Assembly: GCA_002310235.1 (NCBI GenBank)
Contig: DBYO01000049.1
Coordinates: 46,689-110,688, forward strand
Direction: 5' to 3'
DNA length: 64,000 nucleotides
Source: Bacteroidales bacterium UBA1184
Lineage (GTDB): Bacteria; Bacteroidota; Bacteroidia; Bacteroidales; ML635J-15
This document shows positions 1 through 9,102 of the stretch, piece after piece. Under the pieces are notes generated by a model. That model did no database searches, was not told where the DNA came from, and saw only the letters and a program-made list of their open reading frames with translations. The position numbers and the translations under genes are program-made. The stretch's first letter is position 1. The number at the start of each line of letters is the position of its first letter.

Positions 1-2195
1 TTGTATTTTAACGTGTCGCCATTGTGTGTGGTAAGTCTAATAAAGTCGGTGCTGTCGATGGCAAATTCAATATCGGCAAATTCTGGCTTGTATTTCTCGT
101 TTACAATGGCGGTGTTTCTTGTGTCGATATGCTGTAGCTTTGCTATTTCCAAAATTTCAGAATCTGCCCACTGTATGCTATCGGCAAACCAAGCATTACT
201 CGAAGCGTGCGTGTTTTCGAGAGGTTTTGCTCTTTCAGAAAGTATTATGTACTTTACGTTTAGCATGTCGAGTGTTGGTGTTTTGTATTTATTGGAAAAA
301 ACTTCTTGAATTTCGTCCTGTGTCATTCCGTCTCTCTGTGCCCACGATAGGATGCTGTATCTAGTGAGTGCCAATTCTTTGTTGAGGATTGAATCACAAA
401 ACGTGCTGTACCTTTTTATGCAATAGCCGTTGCCTCCTAACGAATTGTAGTTTTTGTAAGTGCTATTGTCGTTGTGTACTATGTCGTAGCTAATATCAAC
501 GACTCTGAATTCGGAAGTGTCGGTTTTTATTATGTCGTTTGAAATATTCGAGTGAATAGTTTCGTCGTCGTTTGTAAATGTTCCGATAAGTCCAAAGTTT
601 GTAAGAGAAATGTCAACTATTGTAAGGATGATAAGTGTTGCTACAACAATTTTTACGCTTTTCTCCTTTCTAATAGAAACCAACGCTATCATTGCACCGA
701 GTAAAATGAAAATGAGAGATTTTGCTGCATCGCGTCTTACAAGCGACATCCTGTCGCTGCGTATGGCGTTAATGTAGTCGTTTTTGAATTCGGCAGTGGC
801 TTCTGCATATTCTATACCTTGTGGCATATACGATGCAAGGTTTTCTGCGACTTCAATTTCGGCTGCGTTTTGTTGAGAGCTGCTGCAATTGCCTGCGATA
901 CCAGGGAATATGACGAAGATAAGAAGTATAATTGCTGGGATTCCTGCCGAAATGTATATCGATATTCGTCTTTTGTTTTCTTTTGTTTCTGTGTCGGGAT
1001 TAATAAGTTCCTCTGTGCCTAAAGCCGCCAAAATCGAGATTCCTAGAGCTGCAATTGTCAGTATATTCGAGAATGTACTGAAATTGTAAAACAAAGGTAT
1101 GTTTTTTGTGATAAAATATTCTATGTTACCACAGGATATGATTATTGAAATTGCGACGATTGCAATTGTCCACCATTTGTTTTTATTTCGGCTGCAGAAG
1201 CATCCTAACAATGCAAGAAATATTGTAAGTGCTCCTATGTATGAAGGACCGTTGTTGAAGATTTTTTTGCCGAAGTAAACAGGCGACTTGTCGGCTATTT
1301 TTTCAGCATTGGCTTGTCCGAAAAATGGTGCGAGAAGATTATATGTTTCTGAGTTTGTTGTCAGATGTCTGTTCGATTTTCCGCCTTTGATGTTGCCAAC
1401 AAGCAGCGAAATGCATTCTCCTTCATCATCGAAATATGGTTCACTGATGTTGTAGTTAGGAACAGGCTTTTCTGCGTATTTCTGGTATTCGTATTCCTGA
1501 AACATAGTCTCGCTATTTGTGAATATGGCAATTCCCAATGCGATAACAGTAAATACAACTCCACTAGTTTTTTCTTTAGCGGTCTTATGTTTTGAAATTA
1601 TTTCGTAGATTATGTAGGTAAGTGCTATGAAAAAAGTGTAGTAAATGATTTGATAATGGCAGGTTGCGGCTTGCAATGCTCCGGCTATCAGTACGATAGG
1701 CGTACCAATAAATTTGTGTTGGTTGAAATTAAGAACAATTCCCGCCATTATGTATGGCATCATGCAGACGGCAAGCATTTCGGCATATTCACCCGCTTGT
1801 AGTTCTGCTATTACGTATGTAAAAATTCCGAATGGAATTGAGCCGATGAGAGCGCTCGCTGGTTTTATCTTTAGAGTGTTGAGCAATATGTATATTCCGA
1901 TTAGCGATGCTAGCAAAGTGCAGAAAATGGCAATTGGATATTTTGAGCCTTGAATTGTCTCTATTATTGGGGAGAACAGGTTATGTCCTATTACACTATG
2001 GTGCGATACAGCAGGGCATCCCGACAACGATGTGTTGTCCCACAGAGAGTTGTTTTCTATAATGCAGTTTTCTGTGGCGTTTTGTTCTGTCTCGACAAAA
2101 TATGCTTTTGTGCAAAAGCCTGAGATTCCAATGAAAATCAGAATGGCTATCGCGTGATATAGTACTTTGCTTCGGTCTATTATGTTGTAAGACAT
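1..2195 (-). CDS. YfhO-family polytopic membrane protein (3' end outside window)
   Basis: The reverse complement from the ATG at 2195 stays open for 731 codons to the window edge, so the gene is partial at its C-terminus. It has a short N-terminal membrane segment, several further hydrophobic helices, and a late soluble part. Recognisable family signatures are the segment ADKSPVYFGKKIFNNGPSYIG followed by a helix, a RRDAAKSLIFILLGA helix, an extracytoplasmic FRVVDIS region, LDMLNVKYIIL, and SNAWFADSIQWADS. In Bacteroidetes YfhO proteins these positions carry closely similar text. YfhO-type proteins are membrane glycosyltransferase-like proteins linked to decoration of cell-envelope polymers; the substrate here is unknown. 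The N-terminal half looks short compared with usual YfhO proteins (inference from memory). A GTG three codons upstream of the ATG is an alternative start. No partner gene is visible because the gene faces out of the window. Confidence 0.85.
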   Translation of the reverse strand, partial: MSYNIIDRSKVLYHAIAILIFIGISGFCTKAYFVETEQNATENCIIENNSLWDNTSLSGCPAVSHHSVIGHNLFSPIIETIQGSKYPIAIFCTLLASLIGIYILLNTLKIKPASALIGSIPFGIFTYVIAELQAGEYAEMLAVCMMPYIMAGIVLNFNQHKFIGTPIVLIAGALQAATCHYQIIYYTFFIALTYIIYEIISKHKTAKEKTSGVVFTVIALGIAIFTNSETMFQEYEYQKYAEKPVPNYNISEPYFDDEGECISLLVGNIKGGKSNRHLTTNSETYNLLAPFFGQANAEKIADKSPVYFGKKIFNNGPSYIGALTIFLALLGCFCSRNKNKWWTIAIVAISIIISCGNIEYFITKNIPLFYNFSTFSNILTIAALGISILAALGTEELINPDTETKENKRRISIYISAGIPAIILLIFVIFPGIAGNCSSSQQNAAEIEVAENLASYMPQGIEYAEATAEFKNDYINAIRSDRMSLVRRDAAKSLIFILLGAMIALVSIRKEKSVKIVVATLIILTIVDISLTNFGLIGTFTNDDETIHSNISNDIIKTDTSEFRVVDISYDIVHNDNSTYKNYNSLGGNGYCIKRYSTFCDSILNKELALTRYSILSWAQRDGMTQDEIQEVFSNKYKTPTLDMLNVKYIILSERAKPLENTHASSNAWFADSIQWADSEILEIAKLQHIDTRNTAIVNEKYKPEFADIEFAIDSTDFIRLTTHNGDTLKY

Positions 2196-2227
2196 GTTGT
2201 CAGACACTGAAAATATTTATTTGGGGT

Positions 2228-2236
2228 GCGAAATTA
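2228..2236 (-). promoter_or_regulatory. Possible -7 element for the YfhO gene
   Basis: Read on the - strand this is TAATTTCGC, one base off the Bacteroidetes TAnnTTTGC -7 pattern. It lies about 33 nt upstream of the ATG at 2195. The same TTCGC variant occurs ahead of panC and of the aminotransferase gene. Confidence 0.4.
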
Positions 2237-2447
2237 ATAAAAAAAGCTAATAAAATCTGCTATTATTATGTTAAATGATGTTAATGAAATCTTGAGGCTT
2301 TTTGTGCTTCTTTTTAGATAAAAGTTTCCGTGTGGTAATGTGCTGACCTTTAGGGTTTTATAAAATTATTTGAAAAAAAGTTTTGTTCGGAGGCATCCTT
2401 TTGAAAAAAAAACGTTTAATAGGTGTAATTGTTTAAAATAAAAAACG

Positions 2448-2456
2448 TATCTTTAC
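2448..2456 (+). promoter_or_regulatory. Bacteroidetes -7 promoter element
   Basis: TATCTTTAC matches TAnnTTTG-type -7 boxes. A TTG at 2429-2431 lies 16 nt upstream, slightly closer than the usual -33 spacing. It would drive the small exported protein and the giant SprB-repeat protein as one unit. Confidence 0.5.
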
Positions 2457-2488
2457 GCGGTTTTTAAATTAAGGAAAAAAGTATTTTT

Positions 2489-3061
2489 ATGAATAGGATT
2501 GTTATCGGTGTGCTCTTTGTTCTGTTGGCGTTGTGCCCGTTGGGTATGAGTGCTCAGCAAACAGGCGGTCAGTCTTCGTTATCGACAGGTGTCAATTCTG
2601 CATTAGGTGATATTACGTCGATTAGCGGTGATTTTGTTTTCGACGAGAACAAGATGGTGGCGATTCCAAATACGAATATTAAGATTCAGCCACCCGAGTA
2701 TTTCAAATATTCTGAATCAGTGCCAGGTTTTGTTCATGTGGGTACTATGAGTAGCATTCAGGTTGAAGAGGTTGTCGGCACATCCTATTTGCTTATTGCA
2801 ATGGCAATGGATTCGGCTTATTTTGCAACGCAGGGTATGACGCTGATTTCTACCGAACCAGTTGTTCTTCGCGATGGAAGCGAAGGAATACTTTATACTG
2901 CCGAAATGAAACTTAAGGGTTTCGTTTTCGAGCGCTTGGTGCTTATGTCGGGTGACTATCATTACACTATATGGATAAATGCTGGATATATTAAGATGTT
3001 GAGCTCGAAGCTGAAACCTATAGTCCTGCAAAGTATTTTGACTTCTAAAATTTATGAATAA
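2489..3061 (+). CDS. Exported protein, possible PsbP/MOG1-like fold; partner of the downstream giant protein
   Basis: A 190-residue protein with a clear signal peptide (hydrophobic residues 4-20, ending ..GMSAQQ). The mature part is one globular domain. It runs from a strand-rich IPNTNIKIQPPEYF segment through a DGSEGILYTAEMKLKG hairpin to a GDYHYTIWINAGY strand and a C-terminal helix ending SILTSKIYE. That order resembles PsbP/MOG1-like (DUF1795-type) proteins, but this is pattern memory, not a search result. It ends 6 nt before the first ATG of the giant SprB/CHU_C gene, so the two are almost certainly co-transcribed. A comparable small-plus-giant pair occurs at 12978-18090, though the two small proteins do not look alike. 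The function is unknown; a role in folding, export or anchoring of the giant protein is inferred from position only. Confidence 0.7.
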   Translation: MNRIVIGVLFVLLALCPLGMSAQQTGGQSSLSTGVNSALGDITSISGDFVFDENKMVAIPNTNIKIQPPEYFKYSESVPGFVHVGTMSSIQVEEVVGTSYLLIAMAMDSAYFATQGMTLISTEPVVLRDGSEGILYTAEMKLKGFVFERLVLMSGDYHYTIWINAGYIKMLSSKLKPIVLQSILTSKIYE

Positions 3062-3067
3062 TTGTTT

Positions 3068-6000
3068 ATGATGAAAAAACTATATATAATAGCATTTGCA
3101 GTTTTGGTTGCCTTGTTTGCCACATGGGATGTTTCGGCGCAAGACAATACCAATGTTCTGCGTCATAATATAAATTATCATGTCGATTCGGTGGATATGT
3201 GGAACGGTAGTGCGGCTACGTTCTTAGATTTCGACTACAACTTGATTGATTTGTGTTTGGGTCCCGGATGTGAAACCGACCCGAGTGTGCATGAGGTAAT
3301 CGGTACCGATTTGCTTGGAATACATTTCGATTTCAATATGTTTATGTATCTTAATTCGACATTCAGTATGCATGGATTCTCGAGTGGATATATAGGCGTG
3401 GATTATCCAGTTCAGATTACCCTCGATTTTCCAGATCATAACGGATTCGATCACGGACAGACAGTCCCGATACATTCATCATATACTGTGCAGGATGGTT
3501 GGGCTCTCAATACACATTTCCCAACAGCAGGAACAATTGCTCTTGATCTCGAGTATGGTTTTGGCGCTGATCTATCTGTTTCTATAGAGGCTTTAGGTGG
3601 AGAGATTGGTGATCCGATTCAAATCATTCCGAGTTTTTCTTTCCCACCCAATCCTCCATATACAACACCTGTTCCGCACGACTCAATTGCTGTTCTCTAT
3701 CTTGATGCAGGTACGGGACAATACGCGTATCCGTGGATTGACGATAATGGAATGCCGGAAATCCATACTGGATTTTTAGGAAACGGAGATTCTTTAGTGA
3801 TACAGATACCGGATGCCTTCGGTATAGGTATTACTGCAGATATAACAATCCCGTATGTTGAGACCGAAGATCGTCTGCAGGGGCAATGCTTGTATGCCGA
3901 AGGTCAGGACGACTGGTTTTACTTGCATTGGAACTTGTTACAGTTTGTACGTTTCATCGGTAATTCCTTAGGTCATCCCGAAGTTGGCGAGATTGTTGAC
4001 ATCCTTGAGGGCGATGAATTGACATTCCCTATATATGATGACTATGTGATTACGGTTGAATATTATATATTGCATGCAACCCTGCAAATGACAATGGCTC
4101 TGGTGCAGGAATTTTCTTTTTGCCCGGAAATATCGGCTACAATGCGATTTGCAACACCATTGCCGTTCTTTGAGCGTGCTCAAAACGGCTCAATTGTTCA
4201 GCGTGGCCAGTCCGATGAAGTTACATTTACAGTAAACAACGACCTTTATATAACGTATCCATGTTATGGATGGGATTCGCTACAAGTATATAATGTGGTA
4301 TATAATATACATAGTGGATTTGTAAATCATACCTATAATAATTTGCGCGTAGGACTCGACTTGCAGGTACTGCATTTGAGTGTTCACATTCCTGGCCTGA
4401 GTAGTTTGTTTAGTTTCGTTACTATCCCTGATTTTCAATTGCCAGATATCGAAGGCGGTTACGAGAATCCGTCCGATGCGTATGCTCAAGCATTCGAATT
4501 ACCGGGCATTGATGTTGAAAGATATTCGGAGCAAACTCGTTCACGTGAGCCTGTGAGAGATATAGATTTCTGTATTCCTACTGATTGCGGAGCACTTATT
4601 GATGAATCTTTCAATCTGTTTGATGTCGATCTCGATTTCCTCGGGTTGGAGCGTGAATGGGATCTTCAATTCCCTGCCAATCAATACAACGTAACTTTCC
4701 TAGGTACATGGCTGCGTCCGCGTCCACAACTTGGACTCAATGTGCAGACCTCAAATGTTATCTGTTACGGCGACGATTCGGGTGAGATTGCTGTTACAGC
4801 ATTGAATGGAGCTCCAAATTATAGTTGGACGTATTCAGATGGTGTTAATGGTATTACTAACATAACCAATGTCCCTACTGATAATATAAATGTTCCTGCT
4901 GGATATTATTATATAACTCTTACAGATGTTTACGGTTGTACTGCTGCTGGTGAGGCTAATATCCTCGAAGCCAATACTCCAATAGATAGTAGAACACGTG
5001 CCGAAAATGTGCTTTGCCACGGAGATTCTACAGGTAATCTTTATGTAACTGTTTATGGCGGTGTGCCTCCGTATTCATATGTGTGGTCAAATAATGCTAC
5101 TACCCAGAATGTATTTGGTGTTCCTGCTGGCACATATACTGTTACAATAACAGATTTTGTGGGTTGTGAGCATGAAGACCAGGTGGTTGTTACAGAGCCA
5201 GATGCAGTTCTTGAGATAACGGATGTGGACATTCAGCAAATATCATGTAATGGTATGCGTGATGGTTCTATCAATATATCAGTGTCGGGAGGAACTCCTT
5301 CGTACACGTACTATTGGTCTAATGGCGCTACCGTTCAGGATTTGCACAATGTGGCAGCAGGTTCATATACAGTTACAATAACCGATGCAAATGGTTGCTT
5401 CTTGATATCTACTTATGATATAGAGCAGCCAGAACAACTGGTGCTCTCTATTGAATCACGTGATGTTAGGTGTTATGCTGGTAATTCGGGAAGTATAGAC
5501 CTTACAATAGAAGGAGGAACTGAACCTTATACTATTGAGTGGAGCAATCACGCGACATCAGAGGATTTGTCTGAACTTTATGCTGGTTTCTACATTGTAA
5601 CCGTAACCGATGCCCATGGTTGCGTTGAGTATGCGATGGCAGAGATACGTCAGCCAGCACTTCCGCTTCATGCCGAAATTACACCTACTAATATAAGATG
5701 TTACGGCGAAGGAAATGGAGTTTGTGATTTGAATGTGTTTGGTGGAACACCTCCTTATTATTATACATGGAATACTGGGGCAATTTCAGAAGATATATCG
5801 AATCTTGTTCCCGGATTCTATTCGGTTACTGTCGTTGATGAAAACGGATGTTCTTCTACTGATACCGCAAGCATTTATCAGTCGCCATCTCCACTTTCTG
5901 GTTATATATCTGGAACAGATGCTTCGTGTAACGGCTATTCCGATGGTAATGTGACGTTCATGGCTGATGGAGGCTACGAACCATATCATTACGAATGGTC

Positions 6001-7366
6001 TAATGGTTTATGGCAGCAGAATCTTGTTAACGTGCCAGCTGGAACTTACACCGTAACTGTTACCGATGCGAACTTCTGCCATGCTGAATTTACTTACGAA
6101 GTCAATGAGCCTGAGCCTTTCTTCTTGCAAATTATGGACGACTTTACAATATGTTATGGAATGACTACTCAGGTTGGACTGGGTATAGTTTCGGGCGGTG
6201 TGCCTCCATATACAATATTGTGGAGCAACGGTGAAAGCGGAATGTCAACAACGGTTACTCCATTGCAGACGACTACTTACTATGCTTCGGTAGTGGATGC
6301 TGCCAATTGCTCGAGTGCAGAAGCAGGTGTTACAGTTACTGTTAACCCACCATTGTCGGTTAATATAGAACTTATGTCGGATTCTGTCGTATGCCCTGGA
6401 AGCAGAGTGATGTTTAATGCCGAAATATCGGGTGGAGGCTTAAAGGAGAATGTCGTATATGTAAATGGTGATACTGTAACGATGCCGTATTCGCCAGTAG
6501 TCGAAGGCGATACATTGTTCAACTTTGTTGTGTACGATAATTGTCGCTACGATAGTATTGTAATACCTATTAATATTCGTACATACGAGGAATTGCCGCT
6601 CAATGTATCGAATGATATAGTAGAGGGATGTGCTCCTCTAACAGTTTCATTCTCAGAGAATACTCCGAATGTTGGACAGACTTATTTGTGGAATTTCGAT
6701 GACGGTGATTTCGAGAATATGTCGTTTGCAAAGAGTCCAACACACACGTTCTACAATTCAGGAGTTTACAATGTTACCCTCGAGGTGTCCTCCGCTCACG
6801 GATGTAAGCGTGATACCACAGTTACTGTTACTGTATTCTCAATACCAGAAGCCGATTTCCGGGTTGATAGGGCAAATATATCTATGTCGAGCCCGATAGT
6901 CAACTTTACAAACTATTCGCATGGTGGCTTCTGGAACTCGTGGGATTTCGGAGATAACACCACATCAACTTCGTCGAGTCCTGTTCATGCATATACATTG
7001 CCTGGCGATTACCATGTTGTACTTACGACAACTTCGTTGTATGGTTGCTCCGATACGGCTGGAGTAGATATTCAGGTAAGCAACGAGCATAATATTTTTG
7101 CTCCTACAGCATTTACTCCTAATGGCGATGAAATTAACGATACGTTCCGTATTTTCGGAAGTTCTATTGACCCATATACTTTCACCATTATTATTTACGA
7201 CCGCTGGGGCGCTGTTCAGTTCAAGTCGTCGAATATGGAGGATGAGTGGGATGGAACCGATGGAACAAGGCCTTGTCCCGAAGGCTTATATACATGGCGA
7301 ATATATTTCCGTGATATGTTTGGAATAGACTATGAGAAAACAGGAACGGTGATGTTAATCCGATAA
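3068..7366 (+). CDS. Giant SprB-repeat/PKD protein with T9SS type B (CHU_C) sorting domain
   Basis: About 1432 residues with an N-terminal signal peptide ending DVSAQ. Residues about 25-560 form a strand-rich region I do not recognise. From about 560 to 1100 there are six clear SprB-type repeats plus a divergent seventh. Each starts with a Cys-Tyr/Asn-Gly motif, has a GGxPPYxYxWSN core and ends in TVTVTDANGC, so each carries two cysteines. Two PKD domains follow (about 1178-1260 and 1265-1340). The last 88 residues are a gliding-motility-associated C-terminal domain (FAPTAFTPNGDEINDTFRI, then YDRWG, ending GTVMLIR), the type B signal for T9SS export. Such proteins are surface adhesins or gliding-type proteins. 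No PorP/SprF partner gene, the usual neighbour of type B cargo, is present; the small exported gene upstream takes that place. Starts at 3068 or 3071 are equally possible. Confidence 0.9.
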   Translation: MMKKLYIIAFAVLVALFATWDVSAQDNTNVLRHNINYHVDSVDMWNGSAATFLDFDYNLIDLCLGPGCETDPSVHEVIGTDLLGIHFDFNMFMYLNSTFSMHGFSSGYIGVDYPVQITLDFPDHNGFDHGQTVPIHSSYTVQDGWALNTHFPTAGTIALDLEYGFGADLSVSIEALGGEIGDPIQIIPSFSFPPNPPYTTPVPHDSIAVLYLDAGTGQYAYPWIDDNGMPEIHTGFLGNGDSLVIQIPDAFGIGITADITIPYVETEDRLQGQCLYAEGQDDWFYLHWNLLQFVRFIGNSLGHPEVGEIVDILEGDELTFPIYDDYVITVEYYILHATLQMTMALVQEFSFCPEISATMRFATPLPFFERAQNGSIVQRGQSDEVTFTVNNDLYITYPCYGWDSLQVYNVVYNIHSGFVNHTYNNLRVGLDLQVLHLSVHIPGLSSLFSFVTIPDFQLPDIEGGYENPSDAYAQAFELPGIDVERYSEQTRSREPVRDIDFCIPTDCGALIDESFNLFDVDLDFLGLEREWDLQFPANQYNVTFLGTWLRPRPQLGLNVQTSNVICYGDDSGEIAVTALNGAPNYSWTYSDGVNGITNITNVPTDNINVPAGYYYITLTDVYGCTAAGEANILEANTPIDSRTRAENVLCHGDSTGNLYVTVYGGVPPYSYVWSNNATTQNVFGVPAGTYTVTITDFVGCEHEDQVVVTEPDAVLEITDVDIQQISCNGMRDGSINISVSGGTPSYTYYWSNGATVQDLHNVAAGSYTVTITDANGCFLISTYDIEQPEQLVLSIESRDVRCYAGNSGSIDLTIEGGTEPYTIEWSNHATSEDLSELYAGFYIVTVTDAHGCVEYAMAEIRQPALPLHAEITPTNIRCYGEGNGVCDLNVFGGTPPYYYTWNTGAISEDISNLVPGFYSVTVVDENGCSSTDTASIYQSPSPLSGYISGTDASCNGYSDGNVTFMADGGYEPYHYEWSNGLWQQNLVNVPAGTYTVTVTDANFCHAEFTYEVNEPEPFFLQIMDDFTICYGMTTQVGLGIVSGGVPPYTILWSNGESGMSTTVTPLQTTTYYASVVDAANCSSAEAGVTVTVNPPLSVNIELMSDSVVCPGSRVMFNAEISGGGLKENVVYVNGDTVTMPYSPVVEGDTLFNFVVYDNCRYDSIVIPINIRTYEELPLNVSNDIVEGCAPLTVSFSENTPNVGQTYLWNFDDGDFENMSFAKSPTHTFYNSGVYNVTLEVSSAHGCKRDTTVTVTVFSIPEADFRVDRANISMSSPIVNFTNYSHGGFWNSWDFGDNTTSTSSSPVHAYTLPGDYHVVLTTTSLYGCSDTAGVDIQVSNEHNIFAPTAFTPNGDEINDTFRIFGSSIDPYTFTIIIYDRWGAVQFKSSNMEDEWDGTDGTRPCPEGLYTWRIYFRDMFGIDYEKTGTVMLIR

Positions 7367-7370
7367 AATG

Positions 7371-7409
7371 AAAAAAAGCGATGCAAGATAATTTTTGTAT
7401 CGCTTTTTT
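7371..7409 (+). terminator. Rho-independent terminator after the SprB-repeat gene
   Basis: An inverted repeat pairs AAAAAAGCGAT with ATCGCTTTTTT around a loop of about 16 nt, followed by T residues. It starts 4 nt after the stop codon and separates the giant gene from pgk. Confidence 0.75.
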
Positions 7410-7451
7410 GTTTATATTTATGCCATCAAACTTTTAAAATAAATTTATAAT

Positions 7452-8753
7452 ATGGATAACAGACTCCCTTTGATTCAAGAAGCCGACCTTAAAGGCAAAA
7501 TCGTACTCGTAAGAGTTGACCATAACGTAGTTAAGTCGGGTGTTATACACGACCCATACAGAATAGATGCAACTTTTGGCACTTTGTTCTACATACTTTC
7601 AAAAGGTGGAAAGATAATACTTATGACCCACGTCGGTCGTCCAAAGGACAAGAAGACTGGCAAGATTACGATTGATGCAAAGACATCTGTACAGCCAATA
7701 GTCGATTATTTAGAGGACAAGTTGCACATTAAGATAGAAGTTCCAGATTTCTATTCTCATGAAGATAATGGTTATCTCAGCATTGAGACCAATGTAAACC
7801 ATAGCATACGCCGTTTGCGCAACCACGATGTCGATATGATATATTTGCCGAATACCCGTTGGTTTACTGGCGAGGAGGCAAAAGGTGAGGAGCAGGACCG
7901 TTTTGCAAACCAGCTTGCAGGTTTGGCCGACATTTATGTAAACGACGCATTCGGTAGCTGGCAGGCACATGCTTCAACAGTTGGTGTTACAAAGTACTTG
8001 CCGTCGTATGCAGGTTTCTTGATGCAGCGCGAAATCGAGAACTTGAACCGTATTTTCGAGGCTGAAAGCCCCTTTGTCGCTGTCGTTGCCGGTAGTAAGT
8101 TCGATACAAAGATCGATTCCTTGTATGCACTGCTGAAGAAGGCTGACAAGTTGGTGCTTGGTGGTGTAATTTACAATGCATACCTATGTGCAAAATATGG
8201 TTTCAAGATCAAGGGCGTGGAGGAAGACGATGTAAAACTAGCAAAGGAATTTGTGGATTTTGCACAGCAGTATCCAGGTAAGGTCGTTGAAATGCCTATT
8301 ATCTGCGAATCGGATGTGTTTGGCGAAAGAATTGAAGGTAAATATAGAATCCACGATATACGCAAAGTTGCTCCTGGAACGGAATTCAATTGGGTTATGG
8401 ACGTTGATCCGCGTTGCTACGATGAGCCAGAAATCATAGATGTTTTTCACTCGGCAAAGACTATCTTCGTAAATGCAGTTATGGGCTTTGTTCCTCATTT
8501 CAACGAAGGTACAATTGCTCTTGATACCATTATCGACCAGAATCCACAGGCTGTAAAGCTTTATGGCGGTGGTGATACTATGCAGGAACTCAAGCGCTTG
8601 TTGCCTGGTCTGTACATCATGGCTCTTGATAGTAAGGACTACTACATATTTACTGGTGGTGGGGCCGTATTGAAGGCTATCGAGCAGAACTCGCACTTGG
8701 GTATTGCTCCTATAAAGGCACTTATAGAGAGCCGTAAGAAAGAAAACGAATAG
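7452..8753 (+). CDS. pgk: Divergent phosphoglycerate kinase homologue
   Basis: A 433-residue protein of the phosphoglycerate kinase family (1,3-bisphosphoglycerate + ADP to 3-phosphoglycerate + ATP; glycolysis, cytosol). The fold is recognisable from RVDHN (21-25), an Arg at 37, THVGRP (59-64), NTRW (about 133-136), NDAFG (164-168), GSKFDTK (214-220), GGGDT (about 372) and FTGGGAV (about 400). Substrate-binding residues Asp23, Asn25, Arg37 and Arg63 line up with human PGK. Two sites depart from the family. The NDAFGTAHRAH motif, whose Arg binds 3-phosphoglycerate, is NDAFGSWQAH here, one residue shorter and with Gln for Arg. The WNGPxGVFE nucleotide loop reads NAVMGFVPHF and lacks the Glu. 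It could be a Bacteroidales-specific Pgk subtype or a paralogue with changed activity. The gene stands alone between two terminators. Confidence 0.8.
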   Translation: MDNRLPLIQEADLKGKIVLVRVDHNVVKSGVIHDPYRIDATFGTLFYILSKGGKIILMTHVGRPKDKKTGKITIDAKTSVQPIVDYLEDKLHIKIEVPDFYSHEDNGYLSIETNVNHSIRRLRNHDVDMIYLPNTRWFTGEEAKGEEQDRFANQLAGLADIYVNDAFGSWQAHASTVGVTKYLPSYAGFLMQREIENLNRIFEAESPFVAVVAGSKFDTKIDSLYALLKKADKLVLGGVIYNAYLCAKYGFKIKGVEEDDVKLAKEFVDFAQQYPGKVVEMPIICESDVFGERIEGKYRIHDIRKVAPGTEFNWVMDVDPRCYDEPEIIDVFHSAKTIFVNAVMGFVPHFNEGTIALDTIIDQNPQAVKLYGGGDTMQELKRLLPGLYIMALDSKDYYIFTGGGAVLKAIEQNSHLGIAPIKALIESRKKENE

Positions 8754-8770
8754 TTGTGAGTTAAATATTC

Positions 8771-8808
8771 AAGAAATGCCCGATTGAAAAGTCGGGCATT
8801 TCTTTTTT
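8771..8808 (+). terminator. Rho-independent terminator after pgk
   Basis: A 12-bp perfect stem (AGAAATGCCCGA paired with TCGGGCATTTCT) is followed by a T-run. Confidence 0.9.
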
Positions 8809-8851
8809 GCAAACTTTTTTAAGTCATATAATCAATTCTAAAAATAATTTT

Positions 8852-8860
8852 TATATTTGC
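8852..8860 (+). promoter_or_regulatory. -7 promoter element for the InlB-repeat lipoprotein
   Basis: TATATTTGC is an exact match to TAnnTTTGC. Transcription would start near 8866, giving an unusually long leader of about 235 nt before the ATG at 9103. Confidence 0.6.
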
Positions 8861-9102
8861 AGAAAATATTTGCTTTGATAATGAGGGGGATATGCATAGA
8901 TAGGTTCGCATGTGTTTTTGTTTGTCCGCAATTAACTTGTGGTAAGGTTTGTAACTTGTTGGTAACCAATCGTTATTTCGGTACGGTTTTTAATTTTAAA
9001 CCTTTCCCAGATAGCTGCATATACCAGCTTGTCGCGAAATCTTTTATTGCCTTCAAGATAGTAATTATTAATCTCATAAGTAAAATTTAAACCTTTTTAA
9101 CA
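8861..9102 (+). other. Long untranslated leader / gene-free stretch
   Basis: About 240 nt between the promoter and the lipoprotein start. A + strand open frame covers most of it but has no coding look. The - strand reads openly for about 50 codons (ending at a stop near 8936) without an ATG, which could be a remnant of an older gene. No known riboswitch or strong hairpin was recognised. Confidence 0.4.

Noticed and set aside
1..2195. Only short + strand open frames in the first 2.2 kb, suggesting a gene-free or decayed region
   Set aside because: The - strand is open without a stop from 2195 to the window edge and encodes a recognisable YfhO protein; the short + frames are its shadows.
4740..6340. 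DNA-level direct repeats in the SprB region as a possible recombination or CRISPR-like array
   Set aside because: The repeats are protein-level SprB modules, with similar residues but varied codons and no constant spacer.
8857..9090. Possible 77-residue + strand protein in the lipoprotein leader
   Set aside because: It starts inside the -7 promoter box, has no signal or family features and an atypical composition.
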